A stretch of DNA of 13,350 bases, taken from assembly GCA_015661045.1 (NCBI GenBank), contig JACVQG010000010.1:1-13350 (forward strand). Direction: 5' to 3'. The position numbers and the translations under genes are program-made. This stretch comes from Dehalococcoidia bacterium (GTDB taxonomy: Bacteria > Chloroflexota > Dehalococcoidia > JACVQG01). Shown here one piece after another: positions 1 through 6,141 of the stretch (positions are counted from its first letter, which is position 1; each line of letters starts with the position of its first letter). The notes under the pieces were generated by a model. That model did not search any database. It was not told where the DNA came from and worked only from the letters and a program-made list of their open reading frames with translations.

Positions 1-1
1 T

Positions 2-751
2 GTTGTCATCCCCTTAGCTGGTCTTACTATCGGCACCTTTATGCAGTTGTTTGGCGTTGCCGTAGAGGACCCCTGGACGACCAGGCACTGGGTAGGAGTG
101 TTCACAGACCCCTACTTCTATGCTTCATTGAAGAATAGCCTTTATATCGGACTGGGATCGGCTACAGTCGGCATGGTTTTCTATGCCCTTATTAGCTATG
201 TTATTACCAAGACTAATTTCGCCGGCAGGCGTGCCCTGGACTTTATAACCTGGCTGCCCTGGGGAGTGCCCGGCATGGTGATCTCGCTGGGTTTTCTGTG
301 GGCTTATGTAGGAGGTATCCGCCTCCCATTTACCCTTTACGGCACACTTTATCTGATTATGCTGGTGCTCATTGTCCAGGCGTTTCCCCTGGGCATCCGC
401 ACCATGAACGGCTCCATGATGCAGCTAGGCAACGAACTGGAGGAGTCATCGCGAACCCTGGGCGCATCATGGCTGTATACCTTCCGCCGCATCGTTGCTC
501 CTCTCATCACGCCAGCCTTCATCTCAACCTGGATTATTATATTCGTCCTGGCCCTCAAAAGTCTTGGTACCGTTTTGTTCCTCGTTAGCACCAAAACGAG
601 ACCACTATCTGTGCTCATGTTTGAATACTGGATGGGTGGAAGTTTCGCAGAGCGGGCCCTGGTGGTCGGACTTATTCAGGCTCTGTTGGTGTTGTCCTTG
701 GCAATAGTCGCCCGTGTACTGGGGGCAAAGCAGGGTGTAGCCCGTGGGTAA
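2..751 (+). CDS. ABC transporter permease, C-terminal part (5' end outside window)
   Basis: The reading frame is open from base 2, so the gene starts upstream of the window and the ATG at 41 is internal. About 249 residues are visible. They align from end to end with the last ~240 residues of the 612-residue permease encoded at 1953-3791 (minus strand). The match includes the shared stretches GFLWAYVGGIRLPF and YTFRRIVAP. The EAA-type loop that contacts the transport ATPase is present as ELEESSRTLGASW followed by the conserved I/V-APL-TPA. Several hydrophobic membrane segments are evident. Family: binding-protein-dependent transport inner-membrane component, of the type used by Fe3+, thiamine and sulfate-class importers; the substrate cannot be read from sequence. 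Whether the missing N-terminal half carries a second permease domain, as in the paralogue, is likely but not visible. No ATPase or binding-protein gene follows. Confidence 0.9.
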   Translation, partial: VVIPLAGLTIGTFMQLFGVAVEDPWTTRHWVGVFTDPYFYASLKNSLYIGLGSATVGMVFYALISYVITKTNFAGRRALDFITWLPWGVPGMVISLGFLWAYVGGIRLPFTLYGTLYLIMLVLIVQAFPLGIRTMNGSMMQLGNELEESSRTLGASWLYTFRRIVAPLITPAFISTWIIIFVLALKSLGTVLFLVSTKTRPLSVLMFEYWMGGSFAERALVVGLIQALLVLSLAIVARVLGAKQGVARG

Positions 752-1116
752 AGATATAGTTTGTTGAACCTCATTTAAAGCATAACCGAATTATCTTGGT
801 TGGCTGCAGACATCTCTGAAACACAATTTATTTGCTTTCTATCTGTTTCCTCCGCTTTCCTCCTCCGTGTACGAAAGTTGCCTGGTCGTTGACAAAGTTG
901 TTCCCCTCCGATGCCAGGAATAGCATTGGCCGGGGTTACTTCGACCAAAAGTAAGCATTTATAGGACTTTTAGCTATAATTCGTCAAACATCGGATAACA
1001 GAAGTCCTTGACTTGTTACTGGTAAGAAGCTAAACTCTGTAATGCTTGTAACTCCATAGACATTTGATACAGGCCCCTTATAGACCGAAACCAGTTTTGT
1101 CTTATGAGATAACTGA
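752..1116. other. Intergenic region without a recognisable gene
   Basis: This stretch separates the permease stop codon from the open frame of the zinc-ribbon gene, which opens after an in-frame TGA at 1114-1116. I see no convincing protein, RNA gene or strong intrinsic terminator. A TATAAT-like hexamer lies at 975-980 without a good partner hexamer upstream. A better promoter candidate, annotated separately, lies at 1008-1036. Base composition is AT-richer than in the flanking genes. Confidence 0.5.
1008..1036 (+). promoter_or_regulatory. Possible sigma70-type promoter for the zinc-ribbon gene
   Basis: TTGACT (1008-1013), a 17-base spacer and TAAACT (1031-1036). The -35 box matches consensus at five of six positions and the -10 at four of six. 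Transcription from here would give a leader of about 200 bases that contains the interspersed repeat at 1177-1209. The assignment rests on sequence match only. Confidence 0.35.
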
Positions 1117-1176
1117 GTTACTAATGGTCTTAAAATAAAATGGACTCCAAAAACATTACCCAAGACTGTCCGAAAT

Positions 1177-1209
1177 TGTCATTCTGGAGCGAAGCGAAGA
1201 ATCTCAGGG
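1177..1209 (+). repeat. Short interspersed repeat (GAGCGAAGCGAAGAATCT type)
   Basis: The stretch reads TGTCATTCTG, then GAGCGAAGCGAAGAATCT, then CAGGG. It closely matches, with one extra G, a short repeat motif (TGTCATTCTGAGCGAAGCGA followed by AGAATCT) that I recall as highly repeated in many environmental bacterial genomes, including Chloroflexota. That recollection is not verified here. The ends ATTCT and AGAAT form an imperfect inverted repeat. Only this copy occurs in the window. It lies inside the open frame directly upstream of the zinc-ribbon gene, about 40 bases before the annotated GTG start. Confidence 0.55.
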
Positions 1210-1248
1210 CTGGGGGTATCCCAGCTTCAGGAAATCGACCTGGAGTTA

Positions 1249-1896
1249 GTGTCGAAACGGGAAACACTGGCAAACGTTCAAAGCAAAATCGGGGATGATT
1301 CTTCAGTGAAAGAAACCGCCGCCACGTTAGATCAGGCGCATCAGTGGCTTGCACAGATGGAGAAAGCTCAGCGTTCTGCTGAAGCGGAATCAGAGGATAC
1401 AGGGGCAAAACGTCGCGAAGTAGAAGCTGAACTATATAACGGTAAAGTGACCAACATAAAGGAACTGGGAAGCCTTCAGGAAGAATTTGAGCAAATTAAA
1501 TCTAAACTCAAACAGGTGGACGATAGGGTTCTGGAGGTGATGGGTGAAGTTGATGTTGCTAATAAAAGCTTGATCTCGCAGGAGCAGAAATTAAAGGATG
1601 TTGAGACTCAGTGGCGACTGGAACAGGATAGCCTTGCCGGGGAGAGTTCAATTCTTCAAGCTGCCATAACGCAACTGGATAAAAAAAGAGGGACTCTGGC
1701 CGCGGAAATTACACCCGCCAGCCTGAAAGTATACGAAGAACTGAGAAATATCATGCAAGGTAAAGTTGTGGCTAAAATGGAGCAAGGAAAATGCAGGGGT
1801 TGCCGTTTATCACTTTCAGTACATGAGTTGAAGAGAGTCCGCAGCCCTAATATGGTCCAGTGTTCCAGTTGCCACAGAATACTATATATGGATTGA
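1249..1896 (+). CDS. Coiled-coil protein with C-terminal C4 zinc ribbon (CT398/HP0958 family)
   Basis: The 215-residue product is a long charged helical coiled coil (about residues 1-165) followed by a zinc ribbon. The four likely zinc ligands are C182 and C185 (KCRGC) and C205 and C208 (QCSSCHRILY). The conserved ELYNGKVTNIKELGSLQEE segment lies near residues 60-79 and is typical of the family. Members of about 240 residues are thought to act as nucleic-acid or protein-binding chaperones; HP0958 works in flagellar and RpoN control in Helicobacter. The role here is unknown. The start is doubtful. GTG 1249 has only a GGAG three bases upstream, and the in-frame codons before it (1222-1248) encode QLQEIDLEL, which fits the normal family N-terminus. 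No ATG, GTG or TTG precedes that stretch before the stop at 1114. The gene may therefore be 5'-truncated or use an unusual start. It is convergent with the permease gene that ends at 1953. Confidence 0.8.
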   Translation: MSKRETLANVQSKIGDDSSVKETAATLDQAHQWLAQMEKAQRSAEAESEDTGAKRREVEAELYNGKVTNIKELGSLQEEFEQIKSKLKQVDDRVLEVMGEVDVANKSLISQEQKLKDVETQWRLEQDSLAGESSILQAAITQLDKKRGTLAAEITPASLKVYEELRNIMQGKVVAKMEQGKCRGCRLSLSVHELKRVRSPNMVQCSSCHRILYMD

Positions 1897-1928
1897 ACTT
1901 CCGTTTTTTACCTGTACATCGAGCAATT

Positions 1929-1947
1929 GCGAGTCGAGGTACCTCGC
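1929..1947. other. Inverted repeat between convergent genes (weak bidirectional terminator candidate)
   Basis: GCGAG (1929-1933) can pair with CTCGC (1943-1947). Alternatively the perfect 12-base palindrome CGAGGTACCTCG (1935-1946) can form a cruciform-like structure or serve as a protein site. It sits in the 56-base gap between the convergent zinc-ribbon and permease genes, where a shared terminator would be expected. Neither strand has a T-run directly after the stem, so intrinsic termination is not well supported. Confidence 0.3.
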
Positions 1948-1952
1948 TTCCA

Positions 1953-3791
1953 TCAGGCGGACACCTCGGTCTTGCGGCCTACCCAGCGAGCCAACATGGC
2001 CAGTCCCAGCGTGATAAACGCCAGCAGGAGACCGATAACCATACCCCGCTCCGGCTGGTTTCCCCACCAGTATTCAAAAGTCAGGACGGAGAGTAAGCGT
2101 GACTTAGCGCCGTAGAGCATGATTACTGTAACCAGGTCTCTTACAGCAATAACGAATGTTATTATCCAGGCGCCAATGAAGGCTGGGGTCAGCAACGGCG
2201 CTACGATACGGCGGAAGGTATAGAACCACGAGCTTCCCAGCACACGGGCTGACTCCTCTAGCTCACCACCCAACTGCACCATTGCTCCATTCATCACACG
2301 GACACCCAGTGGCATTCCTCTGACTAAAAACACAAGCATCATCAAATAGATGGTCCCGTAAAGTTGAAAAGGCAATCGTATTCCACCGACATAAGCCCAC
2401 AGGAAACCGAGCGCCATTACCAGTCCGGGAACAGCCCAAGGTAGCCAGGCGATAAAATCCAGAGTCCGGCGGCCCGCGAACTTGGTCCGGGAGATTATAT
2501 AGCTCATGAATGAGTACAGTATCATGCCCCCTGTGGCTGAAACCAAACCTACAATCATGGTATTCTTAAAGGAGTTAAACAACCTCGGGTCGGCAAAGGC
2601 CCCTCTCCAGTGTTTTACGGTAAAAGGCTCCTCAAGAAAGACACCGAACAATTTCATAAAAGATCCCATTACCAGGGTAAGCATGGGTAAAACAACAGCG
2701 ACAGTAAAATAACCTATAACTATTCCAAAGGTAACCCATCTCCATTTGCCCAGGTGCGTAGGCCGCGTGGCAAATCCCTTACCCGTTATTGTTACATAGG
2801 CCCTGCCTCCGCCGCGCCTTCCAAGGAGCCACCACTGTAAAACTATGACTCCTGCCACTACAAGCAAAAATATTGCAGTCAGCGCCATTCCCTGGGGATA
2901 GTCCGATGGAACTACACTCAAGAGTAGCCATAATCTGGTAGTATATACATATAATCCCTGGGTGAACCCCAGCAGCAACTCTGTCTCAAAGGACTCGATG
3001 AGCCGGACAAAAGCCAGCATTAACGCTCCCAGGATGGCTGGCATCAAAATTGGGATGGTAATGCGCATGGTGGTCTGTTTTGTGGAGGCCCCGGACATGC
3101 GGGAAGACTCTTCCAAAGAGGCGTCCATACCCCGGAATGCAGGAACAATAAGGAGGAATAAGACCGATGCCCATGAGATTGATGATACCCAGATTATTCC
3201 GCCATAGGAATAAATATTAAAGGGGGACCATTCTGTCTGAAACAACCTCATAAACGCCTGGTTTAACATGCCTGTTTTGGGTGATGCCAGTAACACCCAG
3301 GACATAGTGATAGGCAACTGGGGCAGGAAAAACATAAGCCATATCAGTACTTCCAGGCCGCCTCGCCATGGAGTATCGGTTCTGGTTACTACCCAGGCTA
3401 AAGTGATAGCCAGGCACACTGCCAGCATAGCTCTAACTGCACCAAGCCAGATTGTTGTAAATAGCGTAGTATATGTCTCTTTTGTGCTATAAGCTTCGGC
3501 ATAACCCTTAAGAGTGAAGGGCGATGGCTCTCCTGGCGGTCCACCTTTGAAACTGGCATAGAAAATCATAAACAAGGGGTACACTACCAGAAAACCTATA
3601 ATAGTAAGGAGAGTACCCATAGCTATAGTGCTTCTTTGTAATTTAACCGGCCCAAATATTAGCCATAATAGAAATACAGCAGCTCCTGCCAGAAGGAACT
3701 GCTGCGTTTCAAACCGAAGGGACCATCCAAATCCGAAAATCGTTAAGGCTAAAACCACACCCAAGATAAGTTTTTGAGTAGAAAACTTCAT
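1953..3791 (-). CDS. Fused two-domain ABC transporter permease (Fe3+/FbpB-like family)
   Basis: The 612-residue integral membrane protein carries two binding-protein-dependent permease domains in one chain. Domain 1 spans about residues 60-330 and has its ATPase-contacting EAA-type loop at about 226-246 (LEESSRMSGAS, then ITIPILMPA). Domain 2 spans about 365-605 and has its loop at about 510-531 (ELEESARVLGSSW, then IVAPLLTPA). Extra hydrophobic segments precede domain 1 (residues 8-60). Two domains in one chain mean that the protein alone can form the whole membrane channel, as in FbpB/ThiP-type importers of iron or other small solutes. The substrate is not readable. ATG 3791 is preceded by AAGAGG (3797-3802) at proper spacing and by a good promoter. 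The gene appears to be transcribed alone, and its ATPase and binding protein are not in the window. It is a paralogue of the partial permease at 2-751, in opposite orientation. Confidence 0.92.
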   Translation of the reverse strand: MKFSTQKLILGVVLALTIFGFGWSLRFETQQFLLAGAAVFLLWLIFGPVKLQRSTIAMGTLLTIIGFLVVYPLFMIFYASFKGGPPGEPSPFTLKGYAEAYSTKETYTTLFTTIWLGAVRAMLAVCLAITLAWVVTRTDTPWRGGLEVLIWLMFFLPQLPITMSWVLLASPKTGMLNQAFMRLFQTEWSPFNIYSYGGIIWVSSISWASVLFLLIVPAFRGMDASLEESSRMSGASTKQTTMRITIPILMPAILGALMLAFVRLIESFETELLLGFTQGLYVYTTRLWLLLSVVPSDYPQGMALTAIFLLVVAGVIVLQWWLLGRRGGGRAYVTITGKGFATRPTHLGKWRWVTFGIVIGYFTVAVVLPMLTLVMGSFMKLFGVFLEEPFTVKHWRGAFADPRLFNSFKNTMIVGLVSATGGMILYSFMSYIISRTKFAGRRTLDFIAWLPWAVPGLVMALGFLWAYVGGIRLPFQLYGTIYLMMLVFLVRGMPLGVRVMNGAMVQLGGELEESARVLGSSWFYTFRRIVAPLLTPAFIGAWIITFVIAVRDLVTVIMLYGAKSRLLSVLTFEYWWGNQPERGMVIGLLLAFITLGLAMLARWVGRKTEVSA

Positions 3792-3848
3792 TATAGCCTC
3801 TTATTCTTTAGGATTTACAATTGCTCTTATGAGGTTAAAATTAGTCAA

Positions 3849-3878
3849 AGTATACTTGCCCACAGTAAGCCCTGTCAA
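3849..3878 (-). promoter_or_regulatory. sigma70-type promoter of the two-domain permease gene
   Basis: Read on the minus strand: TTGACA (3878-3873), an 18-base spacer and TATACT (3854-3849). The -35 box is a perfect match to consensus and the -10 matches at five of six positions. The predicted transcript begins near 3842, giving a leader of about 50 bases before ATG 3791. Confidence 0.65.
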
Positions 3879-3922
3879 GTGGTCTTGCCATTGATTTTTT
3901 TCAGCACGGAAACTGCAACCCA

Positions 3923-3970
3923 ATGTATACATCAATACGGACGAGCATTATTAATTTAGATAATATTATC
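3923..3970. promoter_or_regulatory. Pair of perfect palindromes, candidate operators
   Basis: ATGTATACAT (3923-3932) and GATAATATTATC (3959-3970) are each exactly self-complementary. Their centres are about 37 bases apart. They lie between the two divergent promoters. In AT-rich DNA such palindromes also arise by chance, so regulator binding is an inference. Confidence 0.3.
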
Positions 3971-4062
3971 AATTAAATATTCAGTCATTCATAAGACAAA
4001 GTTAAAATAACTGACTTATTTTATGGTGAAATGCACCTCCATAACTTCAGGATAAAGTCAAA

Positions 4063-4091
4063 TTGATTTTACACGCTAAAGTGGCTATAAT
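4063..4091 (+). promoter_or_regulatory. sigma70-type promoter of the FabK-like/MBL operon
   Basis: TTGATT (4063-4068), a 17-base spacer and a perfect TATAAT (4086-4091). Transcription would start near 4098, giving a leader of about 75 bases that begins with a hairpin and ends with a good ribosome-binding site. Confidence 0.65.
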
Positions 4092-4098
4092 TCCGTTT

Positions 4099-4127
4099 AC
4101 TGGAACCTGATAGGTTCAAAAACCAGT
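4099..4127 (+). other. Hairpin at the 5' end of the FabK-like leader RNA
   Basis: ACTGG (4099-4103) pairs with CCAGT (4123-4127). Within it GAACC (4103-4107) and GGTTC (4113-4117) form an alternative or nested stem with a five-base loop. It lies at the predicted 5' end of the transcript and is followed by TTTTAGCC and then T6 (4135-4140). It could protect the mRNA 5' end or act as a weak attenuator. No riboswitch class is recognised. Confidence 0.35.
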
Positions 4128-4171
4128 TTTAGCCTTTTTTATTTCGTGCGAACAACCAAAAAGGAGTGTCA

Positions 4172-5140
4172 ATGAAGACCAGGGTGACAGAGCTTTTGGG
4201 AATTAAATATCCCATTATCCAGGCAGGGATGGCATGGGTATCCTTCCCCCCCCTGGTAGCTGCAGTTTCCAACGCAGGCGGCCTCGGTCTTCTTTCAGCC
4301 GGCCCGATGACGCCCGAGGATGTGGAGACCCACATCCATCAGATTAAAGAGCTAACCGATAAACCTTTTGGCGTCAATTTTCTCCCTGACAACCCCCGCC
4401 TGGACGAAATACTGGAGATAGTTGTGGCCGAAAAAGTGAAAGTGACCAGCTACGGAATTGGGAACCCTCAAAAAATAATTGCTAAAACAAAACCGGCAGG
4501 CATCATTAATATGCCCACAATGGGATCGCTTCGACACGCTGTCAAAGCCGAACAAGATGGCGCCGATATGGTTATCGTTCAGGGTACGGAGGCTGGAGGC
4601 CATTGCAGTTTTGTATCCACGTCAGTTCTCGTGCCCCTTGTAGTAGACCATGTTCATATACCGGTAATCGCAGCGGGAGGGTTTTGCGATGGCCGTGGCC
4701 TCTTGGCTGCGCTGTCATGGGGCGCCGAAGCTGTATCTATGGGAACCCGTTTTATCGTAACAAAGGAATGCCCCGTCCCGGAAAATGTTAAACAATATTA
4801 CCTGACAGCCTGCGAGGAGGATACAGTAATAACCGGACATGTCACCGGTATTCGCTGCCGCGTGCTTCGTAATAAACTGGCTGAAGCCTTTTTGGCATTA
4901 GAAGAAAAGAACGCCCCGCCGAGATCGATTATGGAGCTGGGTTACGGACGTTTCCGCCGCGCCTTTTTCGAAGGGGATGAGGTGTGGGGATCGCTGGCCG
5001 CAGGCCAGGTAATAGGACGGTTGAGAGATATCCCCACCTGCCAGGAACTTATCGAGCGTGTAATGGCCGAGGCTGAAGATACCTTCAACTCCCTTGGTAA
5101 ATATTTTAATAGCCCGGTTGGAATCCATTCAAAACGATAA
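4172..5140 (+). CDS. NAD(P)H-dependent flavin oxidoreductase: nitronate monooxygenase or FabK-type enoyl-ACP reductase
   Basis: The 322-residue TIM-barrel flavoprotein belongs to the 2-nitropropane dioxygenase/FabK family. FMN-binding and catalytic landmarks are visible: IQAGMAWVS and SNAGGLGLLSAG at the N-terminus (about residues 16-44), KPFGVNF (64-70), QGTEAGGH with the catalytic-type histidine H144, VIAAGGFCDGRG (165-176) and MGTRF (190-194). The family either oxidises nitronates or reduces enoyl-ACP in fatty-acid synthesis with NAD(P)H; sequence reading alone does not separate them. ATG 4172 is chosen because AAGGAG (4161-4166) lies five bases upstream. A GTG at 4166 would overlap that ribosome-binding site. 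It has its own promoter and is followed six bases after its stop by an MBL hydrolase gene, so the two are probably coupled in translation. Confidence 0.88.
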   Translation: MKTRVTELLGIKYPIIQAGMAWVSFPPLVAAVSNAGGLGLLSAGPMTPEDVETHIHQIKELTDKPFGVNFLPDNPRLDEILEIVVAEKVKVTSYGIGNPQKIIAKTKPAGIINMPTMGSLRHAVKAEQDGADMVIVQGTEAGGHCSFVSTSVLVPLVVDHVHIPVIAAGGFCDGRGLLAALSWGAEAVSMGTRFIVTKECPVPENVKQYYLTACEEDTVITGHVTGIRCRVLRNKLAEAFLALEEKNAPPRSIMELGYGRFRRAFFEGDEVWGSLAAGQVIGRLRDIPTCQELIERVMAEAEDTFNSLGKYFNSPVGIHSKR

Positions 5141-5146
5141 AATATT

Positions 5147-5989
5147 ATGAAACTTCGTCTCACTACCCTCAACGATAACACCGCCGGCCGCTGGGATATG
5201 GCGGCTGAGTGGGGTTTAAGCATCCTGGTGCAAACCGATGAATTAACCGTTCTGCTGGATACCGGGCAAAAGGATGCAGTAATCCACAACGCCGAAGCGC
5301 TAAAGATTGACCTGCACTCCGTGGATAAGGTGGTATGGAGCCACGGGCACGTTGACCATACAGGTGGACTGCGCCCGGTGCTGCTCCGCGCCAGAAAAGA
5401 GATGGAGATTATTGCCCATCCTGCGGCGTTGGAACCCAAGTACGTCCGCCATCCCAAAGAAAAGGATCGTTCCCTGTTTATCGGTATGCCTTACCAAAAG
5501 GAGGATTTGGAGAACCTGGGAGCGCACTTTTCGCTTAGTAGGGAACCGGTATGGCTATCGGAGCACATTCTCACCACCGGTGAAATCCCATTGACCACCG
5601 GATATGAACATGTAGATGCTGACGCTCAGGTCAAACACGAGGGCCTTATTCAGAATGATTCCATCCCCGACGACCAGGCATTGATAATAAAAAATAATAA
5701 TAGTCTGGTAATAGTTCTGGGGTGCGCCCACCGGGGCATCATCAACACTCTGAGGTATGCCCAGCAACTAACTGGCGTGGAGCATATCCATACGGTTGTA
5801 GGTGGCGCGCATCTGCGGGGCGATACCACAGAGCAAATTGAAAATACTATCGCTGATTTGAAGAATTTCGGTATCGAGCATCTGGGCCTCTTACACTGTA
5901 CGAGTATGCCGGCAATAGTCAGGTTGGCTCAGGAATTCGGCGATGTTGTGTTCTTCAATAATGCCGGCGCCAGCTTTAACATCCCCTGA
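5147..5989 (+). CDS. MBL-fold metallo-hydrolase (COG1237, dihydropterin-synthase-like MJ0301 family)
   Basis: The 280-residue cytoplasmic metallo-beta-lactamase-fold protein begins with TTLNDNTAGRWDMAAEWGLS, the usual opening of COG1237. It carries LLDTG (36-40), the metal-binding signature SHGHVDHTGG (H66, H68, D70, H71), GCAHRGIINT (C193, H195), VVGGAHL (H222) and LLHCT (H250). It ends with FNNAGASF. The family is often annotated as 7,8-dihydropterin-6-methyl-4-(beta-D-ribofuranosyl)aminobenzene-5'-phosphate synthase after an archaeal member, but most bacterial members have no proven substrate. ATG 5147 has no clear ribosome-binding site. With only six bases after the preceding stop, translational coupling to the FabK-like gene is likely. 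Function together with that flavoprotein is unknown. Confidence 0.88.
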   Translation: MKLRLTTLNDNTAGRWDMAAEWGLSILVQTDELTVLLDTGQKDAVIHNAEALKIDLHSVDKVVWSHGHVDHTGGLRPVLLRARKEMEIIAHPAALEPKYVRHPKEKDRSLFIGMPYQKEDLENLGAHFSLSREPVWLSEHILTTGEIPLTTGYEHVDADAQVKHEGLIQNDSIPDDQALIIKNNNSLVIVLGCAHRGIINTLRYAQQLTGVEHIHTVVGGAHLRGDTTEQIENTIADLKNFGIEHLGLLHCTSMPAIVRLAQEFGDVVFFNNAGASFNIP

Positions 5990-6027
5990 AAACCCTCACC
6001 AGAAGAAACTAACAAGCCGTTTTTGTT

Positions 6028-6056
6028 TTGCTCTTAATCTAAGCATTTGGTATAAT
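6028..6056 (+). promoter_or_regulatory. sigma70-type promoter of pyrD
   Basis: TTGCTC (6028-6033), a 17-base spacer and a perfect TATAAT (6051-6056). The -35 box is weak. The predicted leader is about 80 bases. The T-rich stretch just before it may also lie in the terminator region of the preceding operon, but no strong stem was found there. Confidence 0.5.
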
Positions 6057-6141
6057 ACCTTGGTGCAGCTATCTGACCGCAAATTATAACCTGACCTTGA
6101 TACTTGCATCCTCAACATGAACGGCTCTCGGAGGTTTATTT

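Larger units (their letters stand above)
3792..4171. other. Divergent control region between permease and FabK-like operon
   Basis: The 380-base AT-rich region separates two divergently transcribed units and holds no gene. It contains one sigma70-type promoter on each strand (annotated separately), two perfect palindromes, ATGTATACAT (3923-3932) and GATAATATTATC (3959-3970), and a 5'-leader hairpin ahead of the FabK-like gene. The palindromes lie upstream of both promoters, where a dimeric regulator could act on either, but no regulator gene is present in the window. Confidence 0.5.

Noticed and set aside
1130..1408. Minus-strand frame of 92 codons over the repeat and start of the zinc-ribbon gene
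   Set aside because: No family features, no ribosome-binding site, and it overlaps a well-supported gene on the other strand.
1897..1915. T6 run just after the zinc-ribbon gene as an intrinsic terminator
   Set aside because: Only a 3-bp stem can form immediately before it.
1096..4000. Shared 12-mer TTTGTCTTATGA at 1096-1107 and its complement at 3989-4000 as a possible inverted repeat linked to the inverted permeases
   Set aside because: About ten such 12-base matches are expected by chance in a window of this size, and the similarity does not extend beyond the 12 bases.
4166..4171. GTG 4166 as start of the FabK-like gene
   Set aside because: It overlaps the AAGGAG ribosome-binding site; ATG 4172 has correct spacing and the normal family N-terminus.
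4942..5457. 171-codon minus-strand frame across the FabK-like/MBL junction
   Set aside because: It spans two clearly recognised genes on the other strand and shows no domain or start signal.
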